This document shows positions 17,544 to 24,770 of a stretch of 64,000 nucleotides of DNA, one piece after another. The stretch comes from JAPLJM01 sp963708515 (GTDB lineage: Bacteria; Desulfobacterota; Syntrophia; Syntrophales; Fen-1087). The notes beneath the pieces are model-generated. The model searched no databases. It worked only from the letters and a program-made list of their open reading frames with translations, and was not told the origin of the DNA. The translations under genes and the position numbers were made by a program. Where the stretch lies: contig CAVPSX010000001.1 of the NCBI GenBank assembly GCA_963708515.1, positions 1 to 64,000 of the forward strand, read 5' to 3'. Each line of letters starts with the position of its first letter. Position 1 is the stretch's first letter.

Positions 17544-17660
17544 AAACCGGGAGCATAATATCATTTTTAGGGAATCGGTATTATACTCCCGGAATAACGA
17601 CAATAATTAATTATACTGTCCCCGGAACTCCCCCCCGGCCCCCGGAACTCCCGCCGGAAC
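17544..17660. repeat. Mixed direct and inverted island repeats at the island border
   Basis: AAACCGGGAGCATAATATC followed by the inverse GGTATTATACTCCCGGAAT and by ATTATACTGTCCCCGGAACT with two further CCCGGAACTCC units. The block marks the right edge of the AT-rich island and supplies the last codons of the VanZ gene read on the minus strand. Confidence 0.55.
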
Positions 17661-18783
17661 TGCAGGACGTGATAAATCGCGATGCCGAGAATCGTTCCTG
17701 CAGCATTGCAGACCATATCGGTCAGCGAGGAATCTCTCGTGGGGAGCCAGGCCTGCGTCAACTCGATAAACAGGCTGAGCCCGGCGCCGAGAATCGCGGT
17801 GATCACATAAACAGTCAGACGCTTCTGTCGGGTGGCCCTGAGCAACAAAGCGGCAAAGAAAAATCCCGCAGGGATGAAGCCGAGAAGATTGACCGTCATA
17901 TCCTGAACGAAAGACCAATTCCACTGGAAGTCCGGCCAGGGTGGCACGAGTAATTTTCTCCGGACGGGTTTGAAGGTTTCCGGAATGGTCAATGTCTCGT
18001 CCGGATTGACCACATTGTGGATCATTCCTCCATTTCTCTCATAGAAGGGATAGAGGCCGATGAGCCCCGGCTCTTGTTTGATCGCGGAGGAATCATTCTG
18101 CAGCCATGACTGGTAATCCCGGAAAACTTCATCCGGCGTAAGGGTCCGATCGTAGATGGCGAGGCCCGCAATGTCTCCGGTCCAGTAGCTTTCCCCGGTG
18201 GGCGAATTGCCGAGGATCAGCGCGGATTTCCCTGGATGGCTCTGCGGCAAGCAGGCGGTGACGGGGATAGGTTTTCCCCGGTTGGCCGTTTAAATAGAAT
18301 CGCCGATCCTTCCGCGCCCGATGTCACGGTGATAAGGACATCCTGGTCTTTCAGCAGGGCGCCGCGAAATCCCATTTCCTGGTAAGGCTTGCCCCGCTTC
18401 CGGGCAGCCGTTTCATCCGTTCTGCTCCAAATAACCATATGGGACCGCCACTGTCTGACCGCAAGGATATCCGGTGTTTTTCCATCGTAAAGGGTCAGGA
18501 TGCTCGGGGCGTTGCTCGTCTCCAGCACCGGGCGAAGCCGGAACGCCAGCGTGATGGATCTGTTGTCAAAGAGCGACTTCTGCCCTTCCCGGTTGAGATC
18601 GGAGCCCATGATCATCCCCTGGCCATAAAAATGGACGCCATCCCTGTCGGGCAGCCATGTCACCTTGTTTTTGGGAAAAAAGTTGAAAGGCCACAGACCG
18701 GCCGTGAGCGTAATCAAAAGAATGGCAAGACAGATGCTTTTAAGAAGATCATGGGGAATAGCCATGCGGGAGGTTCGTGCCAT
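17567..18783 (-). CDS. LamG-like/VanZ fusion membrane protein (one frameshift)
   Basis: About 405 residues when the frame is repaired near 18,270-18,290. The N-terminal membrane segment is LLKSICLAILLITLTAGLWP. Then comes a concanavalin/LamG-like region with ITLAFRLRPVLETSNAPSIL, VIWSRTDE and, after the break, GDIAGLAIYDRTLTPDEVFR (the usual final strand of LamG domains). A VanZ domain follows, with MTVNLLGFIPAGFFFAALLL, VITAILGAGLSLFIELTQAW and TRDSSLTDMVCNAAGTILG. The start at 18783 gives a positively charged N-terminus before the first helix. The last residues come from repeat DNA. Binding of glycan by the LamG part is a guess. Confidence 0.75.
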
Positions 18784-18951
18784 GCGTTGAATCTATGACG
18801 ATGACGCAATAATATCAACCGGAAAATGGTATGATGTCCCCCATTAAACCCCGTTAAAATTAAAAATATGTTGACAAACAATGACAATACTTTTATGTTA
18901 CTTGCTCTTTTCCGGCAATATTCAAACACTTAAACTATGGAGCGTTAAGCC

Positions 18952-20250
18952 ATGAAGCCAAAAAGCAAGACGAAGAAACAGCTTGTTGACGAGTTGAACG
19001 CGCTGCAGGACCGTATTTTAGAGCTTGAGGAATCGGGATTAGACTCCGGGTATCCCCAGCGGAAGTTTGGTGAAAGAATAGGCGGATACTTCCCGCAGGT
19101 TGAGCACATGAATGAGGCCATTTATGTCATTTTCGACAGAAAATACGAATTCGTCAATGAGAAGTTTGCTGATTTGTTTGGCGTAACACAGGAAGAGATT
19201 TGCAATTCCTCATTTGATCCGATGACCCTGGTTGCGCCGGAAAGCAGGCGTTTTATCAGGGAGAAATTCCGGCAGGGGTCCCGCGGCGAATTCATGGTTC
19301 AGCAATACGAGTTTACCGGCCAGACCAAAGATGATGTAAAAATTGAGTGCGAGACTTTCGTTCTGTTCGTTCCCTATAAATGGGGGGTCGCCATTCATGG
19401 GATGCTCCGGAACATTACCGTACGCAAACGTATCGATGAGGAGCTTCAGCGAAACCGCAGCGATCTGCAGATTGTTTTGAACTCCATCCCCACCAGTATT
19501 TTTTATACGGACAAGGATCACCGTTTTATTCGGGCCAATAAGGCGTTCTGCAAATCCCTCGGATTTCCGATGGAGCAGATCATTGGGAAAACGCTGATCG
19601 AACTTTTCCCCAATCTGCCCCCAGATCAGCTTTCTCACTTCTCTGAAGCCAGCAATCTGGTTATGAGTTCAGGCCATTCCCGGCGCGGATTTATCGAAAT
19701 CTTCCCCTCTGTGCGCGGGAGACGCTGGATTGAAAATGACCGGGTCCCCTACCGGAATGAAAAGGGAGAAACCATCGGTGTCATCTGCCTGGCCATTGAC
19801 ATCAGCGATTTCAGGGAAACGGAAGATAAACTCTGGTACCTGAGCTTCCACGATGTGCTGACCGGCCTCTATAACCGGGCCTATTTTGATGAGGAGTTGT
19901 CCCGGCTCAGAGGCGGCAGGCAATTCCCGATTTCAATTGTAACCATAACCGTGGAAGACTTGAGATCCGTCAACGACCGTGACGGCATCGCCGCGGGGAA
20001 TGAACTGTTGCGGTGCACAGCCAAGGTTTTGAAAGCCTTCCGCACCGAGGATGTGGTCGCCAGAGTCAGTGGAGACAAGTTTGCTGCGCTCCTGCCCCAG
20101 TCGGACAGCGGCATCGCTGAAAACGCCCTCGGGCGGATTAAAAACGCGCTTGCATTACACAACAAACAACAAGATGGGCTGCCGCTGAACCTCTCATTCA
20201 CGGTGGCAACGGTGGCACAACCTCAAGAAATGTCCCGTATTGCCATCTAG
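18952..20250 (+). CDS. Two-PAS protein with degenerate GGDEF domain
   Basis: 432 residues: a coiled-coil N-terminus (KKQLVDELNALQDRILELEE), PAS 1 (AIYVIFDRKYEFVNEKFADL), PAS 2 (TSIFYTDKDHRFIRANKAFC) and a GGDEF-type domain starting LSFHDVLTGLYNRAYFDEEL. The active-site loop reads RVSGDKFAALLP, with Lys in place of the catalytic Glu. The first metal-binding strand reads TITVEDLRSVND instead of D-x-D-x-F-K-x-x-N-D. It is therefore unlikely to make cyclic di-GMP and may act as a receptor or scaffold. The end is unusually short after the GGDEF core (no AD-x-A(M/L)Y-x-AK helix), which may reflect an indel near the stop. Confidence 0.82.
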   Translation: MKPKSKTKKQLVDELNALQDRILELEESGLDSGYPQRKFGERIGGYFPQVEHMNEAIYVIFDRKYEFVNEKFADLFGVTQEEICNSSFDPMTLVAPESRRFIREKFRQGSRGEFMVQQYEFTGQTKDDVKIECETFVLFVPYKWGVAIHGMLRNITVRKRIDEELQRNRSDLQIVLNSIPTSIFYTDKDHRFIRANKAFCKSLGFPMEQIIGKTLIELFPNLPPDQLSHFSEASNLVMSSGHSRRGFIEIFPSVRGRRWIENDRVPYRNEKGETIGVICLAIDISDFRETEDKLWYLSFHDVLTGLYNRAYFDEELSRLRGGRQFPISIVTITVEDLRSVNDRDGIAAGNELLRCTAKVLKAFRTEDVVARVSGDKFAALLPQSDSGIAENALGRIKNALALHNKQQDGLPLNLSFTVATVAQPQEMSRIAI

Positions 20251-20254
20251 CTGA

Positions 20255-20883
20255 ATGCCGCAAGATACTTGAAATCAATCCCACCAATCCTCAAGATGCA
20301 CTGATCCGCCGGGCCGTTTGGGTTTTACAGGTGGGCGGCGTCGCCGCCTTCCCGACGGAACCTTTTACGGGCTCGCTGTGGATGCCATGAACGACGACGC
20401 CATCGGGAAAATTTTCCGGATCAAGGGCCGGGCGTTCACGAACCCGATCGCCCTGATTGCGGGTGACGAAGACGGGATCGGCGCGCTGGTCGCAGAGATT
20501 CCGGTCGCCGCGCACAGGCTCATGCGGGCCTTCTGGCCGGGCCCGCTGACGCTGCTGTTTGCGGCGTCAGACCGGATCAGGCCGTGCCTGACCGCCGGGA
20601 TCGGCAAAATCGGCATCCGGATTTCCAGCCACCCCATCGCAGCCGGCCTTGCCATGCTCCTGGGCAAACCCATCACCGCAACGAGCGCCAATCTTTCCGG
20701 GGCGCCCGAGTGCAGCACCGCAGCGGAGGTGCTGGACAGTCTGGGCGTTCGCGTCGATCTCGTCATCGACGGCGGCGCCACGCCCGGAGGAAAGGGCTCG
20801 ACATCACCGCGGATCCCCCTGTCTGCATCAGGGAAGGGGCGATCACCCGCCTGAACATTCAGGAGGCGCTAAAAAGCGCATAG
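20255..20883 (+). CDS. tsaC: L-threonylcarbamoyladenylate synthase (frame broken)
   Basis: YrdC/Sua5-family enzyme making threonylcarbamoyl-AMP for the t6A37 modification of tRNA. Conserved parts are LEINPTNPQDALIRRAV, GGVAAFPTE then FYGLAVDAM, IFRIKGRAFTNPIALI, LTAGIGKIGIRISSHPIAAG, KPITATSANLSGAPECSTA and DLVIDGGATPGGKGST. The tail reads PPVCIREGAITRLNIQEAL. Apparent indels occur near 20,265 (an extra G after MPQ), 20,359 (one A short in GAA-ACC) and 20,803 (one base short). With these repaired the protein is about 210 residues. The start is proposed at the ATG at 20255 from this repair and is uncertain; the frame overlaps the end of the GGDEF gene. Confidence 0.8.
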
Positions 20884-20951
20884 CGCCGCCTGAGAGGGTT
20901 GCGCAACCGGTGTAACATGGCTCGCTCTGCAAGGCGGATAAACAGGCAGAC

Positions 20952-21794
20952 CTACCGCGGCAGGCGTTCAACGGAGGCCACGGCCACGACGGTTTTCGCG
21001 GCGCCGGACGGTTCAGCGGCCCAGACGATCATGAAGGGAATCCGGCCGCCGGCCATGATCCGGTCGTTGGACGCCGTGCTTCCCCCGGGGGCGGCCAGCC
21101 TGCGGTTTATTTCTTCCTCGTTCAGGGCGGTCAATTCGGCGTCGGACAGCACATGACCCGCGTAGGCCCGCTTTTCCCCGAGCCGGTTGTTCTGCGCGTC
21201 CACGAGCGTGACCTTGATCTGCAGCCGGCTTAAGGACTGGCCGGTTTCATTGACGGCCATGCCTTCCACGACGCGCAGATTGCCCGCGAGCATGCTGGCG
21301 ACAAAGCGATGATTGACCGCTTCGATGCGGATACCTTCACCGATGGGCGGTTGCGGCGGCGGTGCCTTTTCGATCCACGGCAGATAGGACGACCATTCGC
21401 TGATCGTCTGCTCTGCAAGGTCCGGGAAAACCAGAAACCCGGCGCCCGCCAGAATAATCAGCAACGCCAGCACATAGGCCAATATCCTCAGCCTGCCGCG
21501 CGAAGGTCTCTTCTTTGACGCCGCAGCGTCTTTTGTATCCTCAATGTCGTCCTTGATGACCGGCTCCGCATCGACGCTTTTCTCCAGCTGCGCATCGGCC
21601 CTAACCGCCTCGCGGCCGGTGCGGCTCCGTTCGGCAGGAGGCGCCCCGGCCTGCGGGCCGACCGGCGATGCCAAAGGATGACCCTGGAAAAATTCGTACT
21701 GACAGCGGCCGCAGCGGACCCATACGCCGTCTTCGCGCATGAGCGCATCGTCGAAGCGGAACTTGGCAGAACACCGGCTGCACTGGATGATCAT
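20952..21794 (-). CDS. Zinc-ribbon, single-pass membrane protein (DUF3426)
   Basis: 280 residues. The N-terminus MIIQCSRCSAKFRFDDALM then WVRCGRCQYEF is an MJ0042-type CxxC...CxxC zinc ribbon. A charged linker follows, then one transmembrane helix (ILAYVLALLIILAGAGFLVF), then a DUF3426 beta-rich extracytoplasmic domain (VASMLAGNLRVVEGMAVNET, SRLQIKVTLVDAQ). The Cys residues face the cytoplasm. Its function is unknown; the family is common in Desulfobacterota and other Proteobacteria. It is 12 bases downstream of hpt on the same strand and probably co-transcribed. Confidence 0.85.
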   Translation of the reverse strand: MIIQCSRCSAKFRFDDALMREDGVWVRCGRCQYEFFQGHPLASPVGPQAGAPPAERSRTGREAVRADAQLEKSVDAEPVIKDDIEDTKDAAASKKRPSRGRLRILAYVLALLIILAGAGFLVFPDLAEQTISEWSSYLPWIEKAPPPQPPIGEGIRIEAVNHRFVASMLAGNLRVVEGMAVNETGQSLSRLQIKVTLVDAQNNRLGEKRAYAGHVLSDAELTALNEEEINRRLAAPGGSTASNDRIMAGGRIPFMIVWAAEPSGAAKTVVAVASVERLPR

Positions 21795-21806
21795 GCTCTC
21801 TCTCCT

Positions 21807-22322
21807 CTATTCTTTGTAAATGCAGATGTCGGGCAGACCCCTGCCCTGCTCATTAAAATCCAGGCCGTAGCCGATCACGAAACGGTCCTCGATGTCGAAT
21901 CCCGTGTAATCCGCCGTAAAAGGGACCTTGCGACGCATCTTCTTGTCCAGAAGGACGCAGACCCTGAGCGATCGGGGTTCCCTTGCCTTCATGGCCTCCA
22001 CGAGAAAAGACAGCGTCAGGCCCGTGTCCACGATATCCTCCACGATCAGCACATCCCGGTCTGCGATGGCAATGCCGATATCTTTGCTGATGACCACGTC
22101 CCCGGAACTGACGGTCCCGCTGCCGTAACTGGCCAGTTGGGTAAAATCGACCTTGCAGGGAACATTCAGGGCCCGGATCAGGTCGGCCATGAAGATGAAG
22201 GCGCCCTTGAGGACCCCCACGACAATGAGTTCACGCCCGGCGTAGTCGCGGGATATCTCATCGGCCAGCTCCCGGATGCGCCGGCTGATCTCTTCTTTCG
22301 AAATAAGCACTTCCCGGTTCAT
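21807..22322 (-). CDS. hpt: Hypoxanthine phosphoribosyltransferase
   Basis: Purine salvage: hypoxanthine (and guanine) plus PRPP to IMP/GMP. 171 residues from the ATG at 22322 (MNREVLISKEEISRRIRELA). The PRPP loop is VLIVEDIVDTGLTLSF; the substrate loop has GVLKGAFIFMADL, and the C-terminal FVIGYGLDFNEQGRGLPDI is diagnostic of the bacterial HPRT group. An open frame extends upstream, but that part is translated from dispersed repeat DNA (22399-22422), so the internal ATG is preferred. Confidence 0.95.
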   Translation of the reverse strand: MNREVLISKEEISRRIRELADEISRDYAGRELIVVGVLKGAFIFMADLIRALNVPCKVDFTQLASYGSGTVSSGDVVISKDIGIAIADRDVLIVEDIVDTGLTLSFLVEAMKAREPRSLRVCVLLDKKMRRKVPFTADYTGFDIEDRFVIGYGLDFNEQGRGLPDICIYKE

Positions 22323-22398
22323 GGATCCCCTGAGGTCGCCCTCCTGTATGCGATTTGAGGCCTTTGAAAAATGAACAGCGCCCGCGGCCGAGGATCTT

Positions 22399-22422
22399 TT
22401 CGCCGCTTGCGAACCATTTTTC
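22399..22422 (-). repeat. Dispersed 24-base element, copy 1
   Basis: On the minus strand it reads GAAAAA followed by TGGTTCGCAAGCGGCGAA, identical over 24 bases to copies 2 and 3. Upstream on that strand lies GAGCCTTGCATCACC, a variant of the TTTGCATAACC head. Confidence 0.8.
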
Positions 22423-22540
22423 ACCGGTGATGCAAGGCTCGTGATTTGACCATGTAACGGAGAGGTTGTGGCCTGTCAAGCAAAATTGACGACAGGCGCC
22501 GGCGGCGGGGCGCAATGCGCGTGAAACCTTCCGGCAGAAT

Positions 22541-22684
22541 CAGGCCTTCCAGCATGTCCGGGACAGCAAGGGGACCGAGGCCACCCCTTCGGGATGGAAA
22601 CCGGGCAAACTCACATTGAAACGGGGACCGGATCTGGTCGGCAGGGTCTGGGAAGTCTGGAAAACCGGCATGGCGTTTGATTAA
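22541..22684 (+). pseudogene. Possible C-terminal remnant, peroxiredoxin-like
   Basis: The forward frame reads QAFQHVRDSKGTEATPSGWK then PGKLTLKRGPDLVGRVWEVW and stops with TAA at 22,682. The P-x-GWKPG segment resembles the C-terminal arm of AhpC/Prx6-type peroxiredoxins, but nothing of the catalytic domain is present. The stretch 22,323-22,765 otherwise contains the repeat at 22399 and no gene I can support. Confidence 0.3.
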
Positions 22685-22765
22685 TCATGCATAATCAAGG
22701 ATCCCGGCGGGCGGCTGCTGCAGTCCGTCCGCCGGTCCAATGAGCATGGAGGCGCTTTTCCGGAA

Positions 22766-23239
22766 CTACCAAAGAGTGCCGATAATGCTTCTGCCCGATG
22801 CCGCCGCCAATTCAATCGTGCCGCCTTTGAAAGTCAAGGCATTTGTAAATCCTGTAACCATCAAAGCAGTTGTCACCGCTACCGCCCTGGTGCCGGTATG
22901 GCAGATAACGATAATTTTTTTGTCCTTGGGAAGCTTGTTCAAATTTTCTTCCTTGAAAAGTTCATTCATGGGAATTTTCAAGGTATTTTTCAAGGTAATC
23001 CCGATAATGGCCATCTCCTGCGGAGTTCTTATATCAAGAACCACAAAGTCCTCTTTTTTCCTGAGCATCTCAAATAACTGCTTGGAATCAATCTCACACG
23101 GCCTCTTGGCAATCAGCTCCGGCGTCATCTGTGAAAACATACCTTCAAACTTTTTTGCCGTATCTTTGTCATATGCCAAGGCGCCCACCCCTGACATCAA
23201 AAATAAAGCAATGATGATAACCGTAATTGTCTGTTTCAT
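22766..23239 (-). CDS. Exported rhodanese-domain protein
   Basis: 157 residues from the ATG at 23239, which has a good SD (AAAGGAG). Signal peptide MKQTITVIIIALFLMSGVGA then LAYD. A single rhodanese domain follows: FVVLDIRTPQEMAIIGITLK, KIIVICHTGTRAVAVTTALM with the catalytic Cys in the CHTGTRA loop, and FTNALTFKGGTIELAAA. It is probably a periplasmic or membrane-attached sulfurtransferase or sulfur-binding protein. It is a single-gene unit. Confidence 0.88.
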   Translation of the reverse strand: MKQTITVIIIALFLMSGVGALAYDKDTAKKFEGMFSQMTPELIAKRPCEIDSKQLFEMLRKKEDFVVLDIRTPQEMAIIGITLKNTLKIPMNELFKEENLNKLPKDKKIIVICHTGTRAVAVTTALMVTGFTNALTFKGGTIELAAASGRSIIGTLW

Positions 23240-23407
23240 GGCGCTTTCTCCTTTCTGTGGGTAACAATAATCTGATTGTTTTCGGCTGGAGTATAAGGCA
23301 GGGGCGCTTCGCGTGTCAAATGTTAATTTGCGCTCCAAGAGGGGTGTTTGCGGCAAGACGGGCGATTATGGGCCGAACGTTTCGGGAGCGAATGCGCATT
23401 CCCCCGA

Positions 23408-24211
23408 TTAACCCCAGTTGTCGATGAATTCGCCGATCGCCGACTGAATCAGACGCTCCGCCGCAATGAGCTCTTCCCTGTCCGTGAACTCCGAGGACAG
23501 ACTCAGAAATATCCGGTCGAACCGTGACGGCTCGCAGCCCAGCTTTTCATAGTCAATCTGCCTGATCATATACTGGGAGCCGTCAAAATAGTATTTTCCG
23601 AGCCGGTTGACGGCGGGCGACCGGTACGGCCAGGTCAGCTTGAAGTCAAAGAACCGTCGCGCGGCCTCCCGCAGCGGGCCGTTGAGAAAACGCTCCGGCG
23701 CGGGTGCCTCGCCGACCCCGTCGCTGATCAGGCAAAAATAGGCCTTGACGAGGTCGATGTCCGTCAGGCAGAGACCGTAGCGGTACCAGTCGTCGAAGAT
23801 ATGCAGCAGCGCCAGCTTCTCCCGGTGTGAGATATAATGATAGCTGGGACAGAAATGCCCGTCGCACAGTTCGCGGCCGTAGAAGGAGACGCCCCGCAGA
23901 TCGGCGCCGTCATGCTGAAGCGGATGCAGCAGGCAGCCCACGCGTTTTTCTTCCGGGTCAAGGAAGCCGATATACTCGCAGCAGTAGATCACTTCATAGC
24001 GCTTTGCCTGGTCTTCCGCCTGCCGGCTCTGCTCTGAAAAGGCCTGCAGATCCTCGATGCCGCGGACGCCTGCATGGAATCGGGCCGTACGCGTGCGCAG
24101 ACGGCCCACGAGCGACGCGCGCGTGCTGTCGGCGTAGTTGTACAGGCCGCAGCAGGCCCCGCAGGACTTGCCGGCATCGGGCTGGCACAGATGGACGAAT
24201 GTGTCGTTCAT
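23408..24211 (-). CDS. Conserved Cys-rich hypothetical protein
   Basis: 267 residues from the ATG at 24211 (MNDTFVHLCQPDAGKSCGAC), preceded by a GGGGGGT SD; upstream codons derive from palindromic repeat DNA. It has KSCGACCG near the N-terminus, YCCEYIGFLDPEEKRVGCLL and LCDGHFCPSYHY, which together could bind a metal or Fe-S cluster. The remainder is helical (LALLHIFDDWYRYGLCL, REELIAAERLIQSAIGEFID). I do not recognise a named family; similarity to YkgJ-type Cys-cluster proteins is only by pattern. Confidence 0.65.
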   Translation of the reverse strand: MNDTFVHLCQPDAGKSCGACCGLYNYADSTRASLVGRLRTRTARFHAGVRGIEDLQAFSEQSRQAEDQAKRYEVIYCCEYIGFLDPEEKRVGCLLHPLQHDGADLRGVSFYGRELCDGHFCPSYHYISHREKLALLHIFDDWYRYGLCLTDIDLVKAYFCLISDGVGEAPAPERFLNGPLREAARRFFDFKLTWPYRSPAVNRLGKYYFDGSQYMIRQIDYEKLGCEPSRFDRIFLSLSSEFTDREELIAAERLIQSAIGEFIDNWG

Positions 24212-24263
24212 ACCACCCCCCTTCATCCCTTCCCGCCTGGGGAGGGAAATGTAACACGTTAAA

Positions 24264-24290
24264 TGGGGACAGAATTCAATTCTGTCCCCA
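24264..24290. repeat. Perfect GGGGACAG palindrome, copy 1
   Basis: TGGGGACAGAATT, one central base, and its exact complement: a 13-base perfect inverted repeat between divergent genes. Confidence 0.85.
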
Positions 24291-24365
24291 TTCAACGCAT
24301 GACTCGTAAGCTTATATTGCGGATCAAGGTTGCAGGTCAAGTTCAAAGATGATAAAGGTCAGCCC

Positions 24366-24770
24366 ATGATGAAGCTCTATGAGCAAATACCGATGCCCAA
24401 CGGCCTGACGGCCGAGGTCCATGATCTGTCCCGGCAGATCGCAGCGGACACCGTCAGGGTGGAACTGGTCATCAGAATCCCGGTGACGCTCAGTCCGGAT
24501 GATTTTGCCGAGACGTCCCAGTTCGAGCAGACGCGCGCCGTTTTCGGAGAAGAGATTGTTTACGAACACCGCCTGGAACGGAGCTTTGTGACGAGCGAGA
24601 ATAAGGACAGCGTGTTCCGGGGGCTGCTGGATACGTTCAAGCAGGCTTCGCTGCCCTACCTGGCGAGCCCCAAATTCCGCACCCGCCTTGCCGCATCCAA
24701 ATACCGGGAAATCCTGCAGAACCCTTATAAGTACCGACACCGGCAGGACAACCCGACGGAGTCCGAATGA
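24366..24770 (+). CDS. Conserved small protein coupled to the radical SAM gene
   Basis: 134 residues from the ATG at 24366 (MMKLYEQIPMPNGLTAEVHD), which has AAAGGT 8 bases upstream; a TTG at 24330 would add 12 residues. The sequence shows VRVELVIRIPVTLSPDDFAE and EIVYEHRLERSFVTSENKDS, a beta-rich protein without catalytic motifs that I recognise. Its stop overlaps the ATG of the radical SAM gene by four bases (ATGA), implying a functional partnership. Confidence 0.65.
   Translation: MMKLYEQIPMPNGLTAEVHDLSRQIAADTVRVELVIRIPVTLSPDDFAETSQFEQTRAVFGEEIVYEHRLERSFVTSENKDSVFRGLLDTFKQASLPYLASPKFRTRLAASKYREILQNPYKYRHRQDNPTESE

Noticed and set aside
11466..17660. Integron cassette array with attC sites
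   Set aside because: The repeats lack the paired R'/R'' core (GTTRRRY/RYYYAAC) and genes face both directions; no integron integrase is present.
20884..20951. Fifth copy of the 24-base dispersed element
   Set aside because: A TTGCGCAACC head-like piece followed by CTCTGCAAGGCGGA is present, but the match is too weak to count.
20899..21156. Plus-strand frame opposite the DUF3426 gene
   Set aside because: Antisense to a protein with a clear zinc ribbon; composition is not protein-like.
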